Shown: positions 42,722 to 51,588, counted from the first letter of the stretch. The stretch: 60,488 bases of DNA from Flavobacteriales bacterium UBA6693 (GCA_002454815.1 DKJL01000008.1:1-60488), one strand, 5' to 3'. The notes: a model not told the origin generated them from the letters alone. Numbers and translations: made by a program.

Positions 42722-45343
42722 TTATAAAGTGGTGGAATCCAAGACTTGGATTTTGCTTCGTGGCCCAGCGGTCATCATTTCCGGAGCGCGATCGCGATCC
42801 ATCTCCTTCCCTATCCAGTCGGAGGGTATTCCTTTGAGAAAATAATCGAACCAGTCGAGGATGCGCTTGCTGAGGTCTATCATGGCATTCTCGTGCTCCA
42901 TGCCGTGGCCATTGTTCTTATAGAACAGCGCGATCACTTTTTTGTCGTGTCTGCGCAGGGCATTGTAAAACGTGCGTGTATCTTCCCAGTCTACATTGCG
43001 GTCTTCCACACCAGTCCAGAGGAGCATAGGTGCCTGTATCTTTTCAGCACGGTAGAGCGGACTGTTGGCAATATATTTCTGCTTGTCGGAAGCAAAGGGG
43101 ATTCCCATCCGGAACTGCTGTGTTTCATGACGCCAAAAGGTGGGCTTAAAGTAATTGTAATTGAAGGAATGATAATTATGTACTAAATCGGCAGGGGCCG
43201 TGCCCGAGATATAAGCAGCAAACCGGTTTGATCTGGTGGCAATCAAATTGGTTTCATACCCTCCGAAAGATTGGCCAATGAGCGCCATCCTTCCAACATC
43301 TACGCCGGGATGCTCCAACAGTGCATCCAACGCCCGATTGACGCAGTGCAGAGCCGAAAGGCCGGGACCTTCGTCTCCATAATCAATATCCGGCAGATAG
43401 ACGAAATATCCTTTTTCAGTGAGGGTCCGGATGTTAAACCCGAGCGATTCCTTCAGGGTAGGCGCAATGAACCTGTTTGCAAAGCGGCTCTGGTTTTCGT
43501 AGATATGGACGACCACGGGATACTTTTTTCCAGGTTCATAATTTGCCGGACGGTACAGCAAGCCCTGCAGGCCGCTGCCCGATACTCCTTTATATGAAGT
43601 AAGTTCCATGTGCATCGCTGCTTCCTGCGGAGTACCGGTATTGCTGGCATACAAAGCACGAATTTTACCGTTTCGTGTTGCCGTTTCCACGACAGGGGGC
43701 AGGTTGTGGTTTTCACGGATCCAGGAAAATCGCTGCAGCCCGGCATCAAAAGTAAAAGCAGTAATGCGGTCTGCAGTGAACGGCACAATAACGGTTGTGT
43801 CTCCCCGCTGACCGAGGGCGTACATCACCCTGCCCGTCTCCTTTTCGGTCACTTCCAGCAGAAGGGGCCGGTCTTCGCTCACGACGGGGGTGAAAAACCT
43901 GAACGGTTGCAGCAGGGCCGTATTGGTGAAGTTCAGGATACGGACGCGGCAGCCAGCAAAGGGTATGATCATCTTTATTCTGTTCTGATCCGGGTGGTAA
44001 CTGCGGATACCTCCGTCCCCATCAAACAGTGTGATGCCCGAGCCGGTAAAATAAGGCCTGAGCAGACCGGAACTCTGCAGGACGGTCTTTTTTCCACTAT
44101 CCGTGTCATACCTATTCCAGCTCTTCACCTGAGGTTCGCTGTATTCGTTAACGGGTGTGGGCCCGGGAACAGGGCTTAACAGCCATTTTCCCTGCGGATC
44201 TGCGAACAGTTCGCGCGTAATGGTATCCAGTACGGTGTGTGATCCTGTGGTCATGTGATACCGGTATATTTTGAGCGGCGGGTACAGTTCGGTGTAATCC
44301 TGCAGCGCTGTTTCGTCGAAGCTTAAGAACCAGCGGGCATTGTTCACGCCAAAGCTATGACTGTACCGGTGACCTCCGAAATCCTGCACGCTGTTACTGG
44401 CGGGGTCCCAGATTACTGTTTGGGTTATGTCCGGGTAAAATTTCTTTTTAAGGTTCCTGTCGCTACCGTACCAGATATCAGGAAGCTCAGTTTGTACAGC
44501 AGTCTGCGAGGGAATCAGTTTCAACGTAAAGCCGCTTGCTCCCCGAGTCGGAGCGGGCACGATACTTTTGTAAGGCCCCGGCAGCAGGTCGGACAGACGA
44601 AGGATCTTCGCTGTGGCAGATTCGACATAAACCGCATCCCTGATTCCGGCATCTGCCACAACGATGACCACGCCGCTCCCATCCGAGGAAGCAAGAGAAC
44701 TAAGAACCTCCTTTTCGGTGCGGAAAAGTTCCTTCACAGTCCCCGTGCCGTCTGTTTGCAGTACTCTGTTTGTACTGCCCTTACGTCCTGTAACTGCGAG
44801 TACGGCACCGGAGGGTGTGACGGAATAACGCAGTACATCCTTGAGGGCAGATACGGACCGGCCCGACCGGTCTAACATCACCAAACGATTTCCGGCATTC
44901 TGTGTATGGTGCAGAAGCAGCAGGTCACGCACAGGCAGGTACTGAACTGACGCTACACCGCTGTACCGCACCGATTTGCCTGTATTGAGATTTAACCATT
45001 CAGCCTGCCCGTCTTTACCAAGAAGCCTGACCTCCCCTACACGCATAAATCCGTAGTCGCGGATGTGCAAGCGATGGAAAAAACGCGCGGGCTTTGATGT
45101 ATTCTGGATCCGCAATGTATCGTTTTTGGTATCGTACGACTTTCGCCATGCTACCCAGCGGCCATCGGGAGACCCGGTAAGCTGAATGGGTATCTCTGTA
45201 CGGGAAATAATACGGGCCAGTTCGGTCTCGTGGCGGTCCGGCAGACCTTCAGTGGGTGTGCCTGGTGCCTGAGCAATGGCCTGTCCTGCGGCGGTGTACG
45301 AAAGAAATATGAGGAGGAATTTTATAAAGAGGTGTTTTTTCAT
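42722..45343 (-). CDS. Secreted S9-family prolyl-oligopeptidase-like peptidase
   Basis: The 873-residue product has a signal peptide (AGQAIAQ), a long beta-propeller-like N-terminal domain, and a C-terminal alpha/beta-hydrolase. The catalytic triad is visible: nucleophile in GQSFGGYE (about residue 693), acid in GVEDRNVDW, and His in NNGHGME. S9 enzymes cleave short peptides after Pro or other residues, and the propeller limits access to small substrates. It is coded behind SusD and SusC on the same strand, so secreted or periplasmic peptide processing coupled to uptake is likely. Its converging neighbours encode the DUF6520 peptide locus. Confidence 0.9.
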   Translation of the reverse strand: MKKHLFIKFLLIFLSYTAAGQAIAQAPGTPTEGLPDRHETELARIISRTEIPIQLTGSPDGRWVAWRKSYDTKNDTLRIQNTSKPARFFHRLHIRDYGFMRVGEVRLLGKDGQAEWLNLNTGKSVRYSGVASVQYLPVRDLLLLHHTQNAGNRLVMLDRSGRSVSALKDVLRYSVTPSGAVLAVTGRKGSTNRVLQTDGTGTVKELFRTEKEVLSSLASSDGSGVVIVVADAGIRDAVYVESATAKILRLSDLLPGPYKSIVPAPTRGASGFTLKLIPSQTAVQTELPDIWYGSDRNLKKKFYPDITQTVIWDPASNSVQDFGGHRYSHSFGVNNARWFLSFDETALQDYTELYPPLKIYRYHMTTGSHTVLDTITRELFADPQGKWLLSPVPGPTPVNEYSEPQVKSWNRYDTDSGKKTVLQSSGLLRPYFTGSGITLFDGDGGIRSYHPDQNRIKMIIPFAGCRVRILNFTNTALLQPFRFFTPVVSEDRPLLLEVTEKETGRVMYALGQRGDTTVIVPFTADRITAFTFDAGLQRFSWIRENHNLPPVVETATRNGKIRALYASNTGTPQEAAMHMELTSYKGVSGSGLQGLLYRPANYEPGKKYPVVVHIYENQSRFANRFIAPTLKESLGFNIRTLTEKGYFVYLPDIDYGDEGPGLSALHCVNRALDALLEHPGVDVGRMALIGQSFGGYETNLIATRSNRFAAYISGTAPADLVHNYHSFNYNYFKPTFWRHETQQFRMGIPFASDKQKYIANSPLYRAEKIQAPMLLWTGVEDRNVDWEDTRTFYNALRRHDKKVIALFYKNNGHGMEHENAMIDLSKRILDWFDYFLKGIPSDWIGKEMDRDRAPEMMTAGPRSKIQVLDSTTL

Positions 45344-45542
45344 TTTTTACCGTTTTTTAAAGGGAACAGATGCAAGAATCAAGAATCAAGGCAAAAGGCT
45401 TCCGGCTACCTCGTAAGAGATCCCTTCGGGATGACAGGTCTCGTTCGTCGCGATGATAGGTGGAACGTGATAAGGGTAAGGTTGAGGTTGACACTTCGGC
45501 AGGCTCAGTGCAGGGGTTGAGGGTAAGGATGAGTGGTTCATT
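45344..45542 (-). other. Spacer with dispersed repeat fragments
   Basis: No gene. It carries the fragments GATCCCTTCGGGATGACAGG and CTTCGGCAGGCTCAGTGCAG, of the same kind as the insert in the 41.7-42.7 kb array. Confidence 0.5.
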
Positions 45543-46919
45543 TTAATATCCTGTGTTTTGGGGTTGGAGGTTGGGATTGAGGAGGAGTTCTTTCTGAGGA
45601 AGCGGCCACAGGTTATGATGCGCCTGCCAGTTGGGTTTGACCGCCAATAGGGTGCCCAGTTTCCCTAGACGCTTGAGTGTGAGGAAGCGCTGCCCGTGTT
45701 CGGCAAAGAATTCCCGGCGGTATTCCTGTTCCAGTTCGGTGAGGGCAGCGTCCTTCGAAAGAGGCATAGCCAAAGCTGTCAGACCTGCGCGCTGCCTTGT
45801 GGCGTTGAGCCACGGCAGTGCCTGCGCCACTTTATCCTGACGGATCAGCGCCTCGGCGAGCAGCAAGTACACTTCTTCCAGGCGGTACACCACGGAATAT
45901 TCAGTGGTGTTGGCAGAGCGCTGTTTGTACTTGGCAGAGCGGTAAAAGGTTTGGGCCCCCACCGTAACCGGTGCCATCCATTCCGCTTTACGCAGATCTG
46001 ACGGTGCAAAAGCCTGTACTAACTGAGGCGTGAGCGCAAAAGCAGTGGGAACCGCGTTGTTAAAATAGTAAAGTCCCGCTTCTTTTGTGGCATCGCCGCT
46101 GTTTCTGGGCTTGAGCTGCCAAAGGATATGTGGCCGCGATTTAGTGAATACTTTCGTAATATCCTGCTCGAAGGTGTACAGGGGACTCTGCAGAATATCC
46201 TTAAGCAGCAGTTCCGTTTCCAGCCATTTTCCAAGTTCTGCTTTTACTTTTGCCAAAACCAGCTGTGCGGCCTTACGGTTGGGATAGATGCGCTCCGGGC
46301 TGCGGTAGGCCTCAGCCAACAGTTCTGTCGCAACTGAAAGGTCGGTTTCCAGTTTGGACAGCACTTCAGTACCCGGCAGTTTATTCAGTTTCCGATTGAC
46401 TTCATAGTCTGTTGTTTCGGGATAAGGTATGTCTCCGTACAGACGCTGAAGGCTATAGTACAGCACGGAGCGCGCGAAAAACGCCTCTCCTTTGAGCCGC
46501 TTTCTGTCGGCGGCGCTCAGGCTTTGGGAGCGCGCCGCGCCTTCTATAACGGCATTTGCTGCGTAAATGTACTGGTATCCCGTGGCCCAGAACTTCTCCA
46601 CCATGGGGTTGGTGGGCAACTGCTGGTTATTGTGCAGGTCCATAATGCCACTTGAGGTTGTGGGATAGTAGCACTTCAGGTCGTCGGTATATGCTCCAAG
46701 TACCGCACCCATACCGTCGAGTCCGCCGGAGAGCGGCGAACTGTTCCAGAGTCCGGCATAGAGTCCGGCCAGGGCGGCATTGGCGGTCTGTATATCTTCG
46801 AACACCTGCACGGTGCTGATCTGATTGTTGGGCCAGTCTGTTTCGGTAAGTTTTTCGCATGAAGCGGTGCACAGCAGTAAGGCTGAGACACAGGCTGTAA
46901 AGGTATTGGTGAGGTTCAT
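45543..46919 (-). CDS. RagB/SusD-family outer-membrane nutrient-binding lipoprotein
   Basis: The 458-residue product has a lipobox ending TASCEKL (Cys at about 23). The SusD fold is recognised from the N-terminal FEDIQTANAALAGLYAGLW block, TPR-like helices in the middle (GEAFFARSVLYYSLQRLYGD) and the C-terminal EYRREFFAEHGQRFLTLKR motif. SusD proteins cap the SusC barrel and bind the nutrient. The end region is short (QPQNTGY). With a peptidase rather than glycosidases beside it, peptides are a likelier ligand than glycans (inference). It lies 97 bp after SusC. Confidence 0.93.
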   Translation of the reverse strand: MNLTNTFTACVSALLLCTASCEKLTETDWPNNQISTVQVFEDIQTANAALAGLYAGLWNSSPLSGGLDGMGAVLGAYTDDLKCYYPTTSSGIMDLHNNQQLPTNPMVEKFWATGYQYIYAANAVIEGAARSQSLSAADRKRLKGEAFFARSVLYYSLQRLYGDIPYPETTDYEVNRKLNKLPGTEVLSKLETDLSVATELLAEAYRSPERIYPNRKAAQLVLAKVKAELGKWLETELLLKDILQSPLYTFEQDITKVFTKSRPHILWQLKPRNSGDATKEAGLYYFNNAVPTAFALTPQLVQAFAPSDLRKAEWMAPVTVGAQTFYRSAKYKQRSANTTEYSVVYRLEEVYLLLAEALIRQDKVAQALPWLNATRQRAGLTALAMPLSKDAALTELEQEYRREFFAEHGQRFLTLKRLGKLGTLLAVKPNWQAHHNLWPLPQKELLLNPNLQPQNTGY

Positions 46920-47015
46920 TGTTGAGGGGTTTAGTCGTGAAGTTGTTAAGTCGTGAAGCTGTAAAGTGGTAAAATGGTTTAGTTGTATCGTTGACTGGTG
47001 GGTGGTGGCCGATGG
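46920..47015 (-). other. SusC-SusD spacer with degenerate repeat
   Basis: Imperfect AAGTCGTGAAG.TGT repeats fill the gap between the two genes. Similar tracts occur elsewhere in the window. No T-rich hairpin is present, so co-transcription remains possible. Confidence 0.5.
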
Positions 47016-50003
47016 CTAGAAGCTGAGCTGGATGCCGGCGGACCATGTTTTGAGTGGGGGCACGTAGCCGGTGAGGATGAATTCGGGATCGAGTCCAAAG
47101 TAGTCCGTCAGTGTAAGAACATTCTGCCCCTGCACATAGATCATTGCGTCCCGTACGCCCCGTATGCCGGCCGGAATTCGCCAGTTAAGCTGAATATTCT
47201 TAAGGCGAATAAATGAAGCATCACCAACGGCTGCGGTACTGTTCTGGAAGTTAGCATGCAGGGCATTCTTCTGAGGATCTGTGCCAGAGGTATACGGCAT
47301 ATACGTGCCTGAGGGGTTTTGTGCAGACCATACATTCAAGACCTCTATTGGCTGACTGTTCATGCTGCCGGGGAGCAGCATGGTGCTGTTATAATTCCAG
47401 TTCCGCTGCTTTACAAACTGCAACAGCACCGAGAGTTCCAGGTTGCGGTAGCTGACCCTGTTGTTCCAGCCGCCGAAATACTGCACGCCGATGCGCTCAA
47501 TAACTTTATTGTCATCGGGGGATGTGATCTTTCCGTCACCATTGAAGTCGGTAAAACGGTAGAGACCTGTGACGGGGTCCAAGCCTTCCAACTGATATAG
47601 TTTAACGATTGAAACCGGATAACCAACTACATACTGGTTGGCATAGGTGGAACCTTCCAGACCCGGGAATTCCAAAAGCTTGCCCGACGGGAGACTTATA
47701 TTGAAGCCTGTTTCCCACTGTACGGTGCGGTTACGCCAAGGGGTGGCCTGGAGTTCAAATTCCCAACCGGTGTTTTCGACGGTGGCGGGAAGGTTGGCCT
47801 GCACCGACGTGAACCCGGTTGTAAACGGCAGCGGCACCCCTACCAGCTGATCAGACGAGCGGTTGCGGTACCAGGCGACGGTGGTACGCAGCCGGTCCTG
47901 CAGGAAGGCCAGTTCCAGCGCGGCTTCCGTTTTCACCGTCTGTTCCCAGCTGAAGTCGGGGTTGTACAGCCGGGAGGGATTAAGCCCGGTAGTTCCGTCA
48001 TAGATGTTGCTGCCTACGGTATAGGTGTTCAGGAACATGTAATCCCCTATCCGGTCATTTCCGGCAGTACCGATACTGCCGCGCAACTTTCCTAAACTTA
48101 GCCAAGAGCTGTCTTTAAGGAAGCTTTCTTCAGAAAAGAGCCAGGCGGCACCTACGGCGCCAAAATTGGCAAAGCGGTTGTTGGGTCCGAAGCGGCTGGA
48201 GCCGTCCCGACGCCCAGTCACATTGAGGAAATAGCGGTCGAGAAAGCGGTAATTGAGGCGGCCAAAGGCAGCTGCATAATTGTAGCGGCCGCGGACCTGA
48301 TCGCTGACCACTTTGGTCTTTGCTGCACCTAAATTGTGCATGAGGACGTTGCTTTCAAAACCGTAGCCCTGGATGCCGGTCTGGTCTCTCACGGTCTGCT
48401 GCAGGGTGGCGCCCATCAGGAGTTCAACCCTGTGGCTGCCCCACTGGCGTGCGGCCTGCCACTGCGGTTCAAGCACATAAGAGAAACTTTCAAGATTATT
48501 TTTAAAGGAGGTAGAGTTTGCACTTGTAAGGCCATAAGCAGGATTGTTTATGGTATGCGGTTTCAGGGACCACTCTTCAAAGGTCTGCCAGGACATCCCG
48601 CCGTTAAAACGAAGCTTCATGTGCGGTGTAAGACGGTACTCTACATTCATACTGCTGTTGAGGGTCTTTGTATCATTGGTATAGGTACCCAGAAATGCAG
48701 CAAGCGGATTCGTGAATGTACTGTTCTCCCAGTTCAGGCTGCCGTCCGGAGTGTAGAGAGCGGGTGCGTTGGGACTGAGGGTAAGTGTTGCGTTGGTAAG
48801 ATCCTCGTTTATGACACTGTTTTTCTGGAAGGACAGCTGATTTGAAAGGCCCACCTGCCACTTGCGGTCCGGCGATAGGTAGCCGAAATTTCCGGCTACG
48901 GTATTGGTTTTATAACCAAAAGACGCAGGGAAAACGGTGGACTGCTCGTTGTGACCGAAGCTGAGCAGATAGGTTGTGGTATCGCTGCCACCTGTTACCG
49001 AGGCCTGTACGGCAAGCGCTTCCGCGTTCTGCCCGATGAGTTCCTTCTGCCAGTCGGTATAGCGCTCCTGAGACCAGGTACCGTTTATATCGTAGGCGTT
49101 GGCAGGAAAGGCAGTAATACCGTCATTGGCGTAGCCTTCCTTCCTCATGTTCAGGTACTGCTGCGTGTTCATAAGATCCATTTTGCCAGCGACTCTGCTG
49201 AGGGCCCAGGAGGCATTAAGCTGCAGGGTATTGCGGCCCTTCTTTCCCTTTTTAGTGGTAACAAGTACTACCCCATTGGCGCCGCGGGAACCGTAGATAG
49301 CGGTGGCATCAGCATCCTTCAGGATTTCGACACTTTCAATATCGTTCGGGTTTATGGCATTGAGCGGATTAATTCCGGAATAGGGAAATACACTGAGACC
49401 CAGCCTGGCCGGAGTCTCTGAAAGTATCGGCACGCCGTCTATAATATAGAGTGGGTCGTTGCCTTCGCGTCTGAGACTATTTCGGCCGCGGATCTGGATA
49501 TCAAAGCCGCCGCCGGGGTTTCCGCCGCCCTGGGTGATGCTGACGCCGGCCATGCGGCCCTGCAGGGCGGAGAGGACGTTGGTGACGGGCTGGTTTTCGA
49601 TGTCTTTTGCGGTGACTTTGGCAATGCTGCCGGTGCGTTCTTTGTCTTTTACGGTATAGTAACCGGCATTGAGGGTGACTTCCTGTATCTGCTGCACTTT
49701 CCCGCCGAGTTCTATATCTACGACCGTGCGGCCGGCGACTTCTTCGCGCCAGAGCGGGTGCGTGGGATGGCGGAAGATGATACCGGGATCTGCACCGGTG
49801 ACGGTGAGCTGGTAACGGCCGGAGCTGTTGGTTACGGTGGCCTGGGTGCTGCCCTCCTGAGAGACGGTGACGCCGGAGAGCGGCTGGCCGTTGTGGGTTA
49901 CGGTGCCTGAGACCGTTAATGTTTGCGCCCGGGTATGGGCACAGAAGGCGCTGAGCATGAGGAAGGCGGCTGCGCCGTAGAGGGGTGGGAGATTTTTTTT
50001 CAT
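47016..50003 (-). CDS. SusC/RagA-family TonB-linked outer-membrane transporter
   Basis: The 995-residue protein has a signal peptide (HTRAQ), a carboxypeptidase-regulatory-like domain (TVSGTVTHNGQPLSGVTV, residues 28-110), a plug (EVTLNAGYYTVKDKERTGSI, VTNVLSALQGRMAGVSI, VEILKDADATAIYGSRGANG), and a 22-strand barrel ending in the aromatic QLSF. SusC pumps ligands captured by SusD into the periplasm using TonB energy. It heads the leftward set SusC-SusD-S9 peptidase. Its promoter is not certain: the nearest minus-strand consensus -7 box is at 50669-50676, which would give a leader of about 650 bases. Confidence 0.95.
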   Translation of the reverse strand: MKKNLPPLYGAAAFLMLSAFCAHTRAQTLTVSGTVTHNGQPLSGVTVSQEGSTQATVTNSSGRYQLTVTGADPGIIFRHPTHPLWREEVAGRTVVDIELGGKVQQIQEVTLNAGYYTVKDKERTGSIAKVTAKDIENQPVTNVLSALQGRMAGVSITQGGGNPGGGFDIQIRGRNSLRREGNDPLYIIDGVPILSETPARLGLSVFPYSGINPLNAINPNDIESVEILKDADATAIYGSRGANGVVLVTTKKGKKGRNTLQLNASWALSRVAGKMDLMNTQQYLNMRKEGYANDGITAFPANAYDINGTWSQERYTDWQKELIGQNAEALAVQASVTGGSDTTTYLLSFGHNEQSTVFPASFGYKTNTVAGNFGYLSPDRKWQVGLSNQLSFQKNSVINEDLTNATLTLSPNAPALYTPDGSLNWENSTFTNPLAAFLGTYTNDTKTLNSSMNVEYRLTPHMKLRFNGGMSWQTFEEWSLKPHTINNPAYGLTSANSTSFKNNLESFSYVLEPQWQAARQWGSHRVELLMGATLQQTVRDQTGIQGYGFESNVLMHNLGAAKTKVVSDQVRGRYNYAAAFGRLNYRFLDRYFLNVTGRRDGSSRFGPNNRFANFGAVGAAWLFSEESFLKDSSWLSLGKLRGSIGTAGNDRIGDYMFLNTYTVGSNIYDGTTGLNPSRLYNPDFSWEQTVKTEAALELAFLQDRLRTTVAWYRNRSSDQLVGVPLPFTTGFTSVQANLPATVENTGWEFELQATPWRNRTVQWETGFNISLPSGKLLEFPGLEGSTYANQYVVGYPVSIVKLYQLEGLDPVTGLYRFTDFNGDGKITSPDDNKVIERIGVQYFGGWNNRVSYRNLELSVLLQFVKQRNWNYNSTMLLPGSMNSQPIEVLNVWSAQNPSGTYMPYTSGTDPQKNALHANFQNSTAAVGDASFIRLKNIQLNWRIPAGIRGVRDAMIYVQGQNVLTLTDYFGLDPEFILTGYVPPLKTWSAGIQLSF

Positions 50004-50512
50004 AGCGTTTTATTAGAGCCAAGAATCAGGAGCCTGAGTGAGAACCAAGAGCCAAGAACCAAGAGTCAAGACAGGGAGCCGAGAGGGTGTGGTCATTTAA
50101 ACTCCGGAAATATGGAGTGTGGTGTTCACGGGTCTGTAGTTTGCAGTCTGGCGATCTTTAAGTCTTTAGTCTGATATCTAAGGTGCGGAGGTCTGATGCA
50201 GGGCTTTTTTTAATTTAGGGTTAGACATGGGAGGTACCGGGGACGTTTTGCGGAGGCAAAGTCCCGGGGGTTGATCCGGATTGGTTTTCAGTACAGGGGG
50301 AAACCCGTTACGAGGCGGAATTTCCCGGCCTGCTACTAAAACAACTGATGAATGTTTCTGAAAATAAGCCCTAAGGCCGCAGTGGCTGTGCACCCCCACT
50401 GTACGTGTCAATCAATACTTATGATAGAAAAGCGGGGCTTAGGGAGTTGAGAATGCCGGATACAAAACAGCGTGGGTCTCAACATATCCGATCTGAGGTA
50501 CTGGTATACCTT

Positions 50513-50573
50513 ACGTACAGATAAGTGAGCCCACGCCTAGGTCGTGAGCTACTATACTTATCCTCTCGTACGT
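50513..50573. other. Stepped long hairpin
   Basis: Three nested arm pairs in order: ACGTAC/GTACGT, GATAAGT/ACTTATC, CACG/CGTG, with asymmetric internal loops. It includes TCCTCTCGTAC, the reverse complement of a sarcin-ricin-loop-like sequence. It lies at the left border of the AT-rich island. Confidence 0.55.
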
Positions 50574-50643
50574 TAAAAATTACCAGTTTTCAGATCGAGA
50601 TTCTAAGCAATAGCTTCTAATTTACTTTGAAGTATCGCAAAAC

Positions 50644-50659
50644 TACATCTTTGGATGTA
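50644..50659. promoter_or_regulatory. Short inverted repeat
   Basis: TACATC-TTTG-GATGTA is a perfect 6-bp inverted repeat upstream of the XRE gene, next to a minus-strand -7-like box (50669-50676). Confidence 0.4.
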
Positions 50660-50684
50660 ATCTTGAGACAAATATAATAATTAT

Positions 50685-50712
50685 TTATTGAATACAAATA
50701 TGTATCGAATAA
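50685..50712. promoter_or_regulatory. Candidate operator of the XRE regulator
   Basis: Two 12-bp arms (TTATTGAATACA and TGTATCGAATAA) are complementary at 10 of 12 positions around AATA, centred about 42 bp before the ATG at 50741. The position suggests autoregulation. Confidence 0.5.
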
Positions 50713-50740
50713 TTTCTGAAAGATTCTCAATATTTACTCA

Positions 50741-51094
50741 ATGAGTAATGCGGCAGAAGAATTAATAGTTTTATTAAATGTACAAATAGGGTGTCTTTTG
50801 CGGTATGAGCGGCTTAAGTTGCGCCTTTCGCAGCAGGAGCTAGGTTTAGAGATCGGAATGGATAGTACACTTATAGGACGCATCGAACGTGCCTTGAATT
50901 TTTCTAGTTGGGACAAAATTTACATTTATGCACAATATGTCAATATAACTGCCACAGAACTGCTTTCACTAAAGACTCGCGATGATTTACGCGAAATCGT
51001 AGAGAAATCCTTTATATTAGAATCGAAGAAATCGCCTAGCACTAAACTATACTACGAAAACTTAAAGGGATTCATCAATCAGAGATATTCATAG
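50741..51094 (+). CDS. XRE-family helix-turn-helix regulator
   Basis: The 117-residue protein has an HTH_3 domain at residues 22-70: YERLKLRLSQQELGLEIGMD and STLIGRIERALNFSSWDKI. The C-terminal 45 residues are helical and charged. No signal peptide. It is the first gene of the AT-rich island and probably represses itself through the palindrome at 50685-50712. Such regulators often control neighbouring defence genes. Whether it controls the effector at 51706, 610 bp away, is unknown. Confidence 0.88.
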   Translation: MSNAAEELIVLLNVQIGCLLRYERLKLRLSQQELGLEIGMDSTLIGRIERALNFSSWDKIYIYAQYVNITATELLSLKTRDDLREIVEKSFILESKKSPSTKLYYENLKGFINQRYS

Positions 51095-51416
51095 TTACTG
51101 TCCAGATTCCGCTAGATTTTTTTTTGTTAATTCGGAAGACCTGTACAATCCTGTGAATAAAACAACTAAATTTTTTATAAGGCAATTAAAGGCAGCGAGG
51201 CAAGCTTGCTTAAAGTTGTAAAGAACAATTAGGTCCGAGAACGATTGAGCTTCGGACTCAGAAAAATCTGATCGTATGATTACTATCAGCATTATTTATG
51301 TAAGAATAGTTAGTAATTTTTCTAAATGCACTTTCTTCTTATTTCAAAGAATTGCATGCCTCGCGATGAAGTCCACCGTCTAAAAGCAAAATAATCCAAA
51401 GGAAGAATTAATAAAA
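51095..51416. other. Gene-free stretch
   Basis: AT-rich, with no credible ORF on either strand and no clear structure. Confidence 0.5.
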
Positions 51417-51566
51417 TCATTTTCGGAGTTGTTCATAATATCGGCCCGAACACTGTTCTAATACGGTTTCAGTTTCGCTTATGTCTTTACGAAGCTTTTT
51501 TACCCATATTACCAATAACACAATTAGGACAGAGGCAATAATATTATAAATCTTCAGTGTTTTCAT
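51417..51566 (-). CDS. 49-residue single-pass membrane protein
   Basis: Leftward frame starting MKTLKIYNIIASVLIVLLVI, one membrane helix (about residues 7-22), then a basic stretch (WVKKLRKD) and a polar helical tail with one cysteine. The charge pattern puts the tail in the cytoplasm. A minus-strand -7 box (TATATTTG, 51581-51588) lies 14 bp before the ATG, which supports expression. It has no recognised family. It diverges from the deoxyribosyltransferase-like effector, so it could be an antitoxin, anchor or unrelated phage-type peptide. Confidence 0.55.
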   Translation of the reverse strand: MKTLKIYNIIASVLIVLLVIWVKKLRKDISETETVLEQCSGRYYEQLRK

Positions 51567-51580
51567 TTCTGTTGTTTTTA

Positions 51581-51588
51581 CAAATATA
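51581..51588 (-). promoter_or_regulatory. Putative -7 box of the 49-residue ORF
   Basis: The minus strand reads TATATTTG, an exact TAnnTTTG match just upstream of the small ORF. Confidence 0.5.

Larger units (their letters stand above)
41699..42724. repeat. Array of about nine long hairpin repeats with covarying arms
   Basis: Units start near 41699, 41793, 41875, 42100, 42313, 42379, 42445, 42557 and 42624. Each has an outer stem of about 10 bp, a GTTTT(A/G)CCC segment, and an inner CCCTAAAGGG palindrome, which in three or more units is replaced by a longer insert with CTTCGACAGGCTCAGC. Arm types differ (TCAGCGG/CCGCTGA, CCAGCCG/CGGCTGG, CCTGTCG/CGACAGG) but in most units still pair. The array lies between converging operons and abuts the peptidase stop codon at 42722-42724. 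A second type of repeat (about 75 bp) occurs twice (41976-42048 and 42189-42266). Confidence 0.85.
50004..50740. other. Gene-free stretch between SusC and the defence island
   Basis: No supported gene. From 50015 to 50080 it consists of degenerate AGCCAAGAACCAAGAG repeats. At 50513-50573 lies a stepped hairpin, and at 50644-50712 two palindromes near the XRE gene. Base composition falls sharply in GC around 50600. Confidence 0.6.

Noticed and set aside
41699..42724. CRISPR array
   Set aside because: The units are inverted repeats of variable length with no constant spacer size, and no cas gene is present.
43610..44179. 189-codon rightward frame opposite the S9 peptidase
   Set aside because: Shadow of the peptidase frame; no start context or domain.
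49501..50022. 173-codon frame on the minus strand at the start of susC
   Set aside because: It is a shifted frame of the SusC N-terminal coding sequence, full of Arg, His and Pro, with no independent support.
50461..50600. Fragment of a 23S rRNA gene
   Set aside because: Only two words of 11 bases resemble the sarcin-ricin region, and their spacing is wrong. Not enough to call an rRNA gene or remnant.
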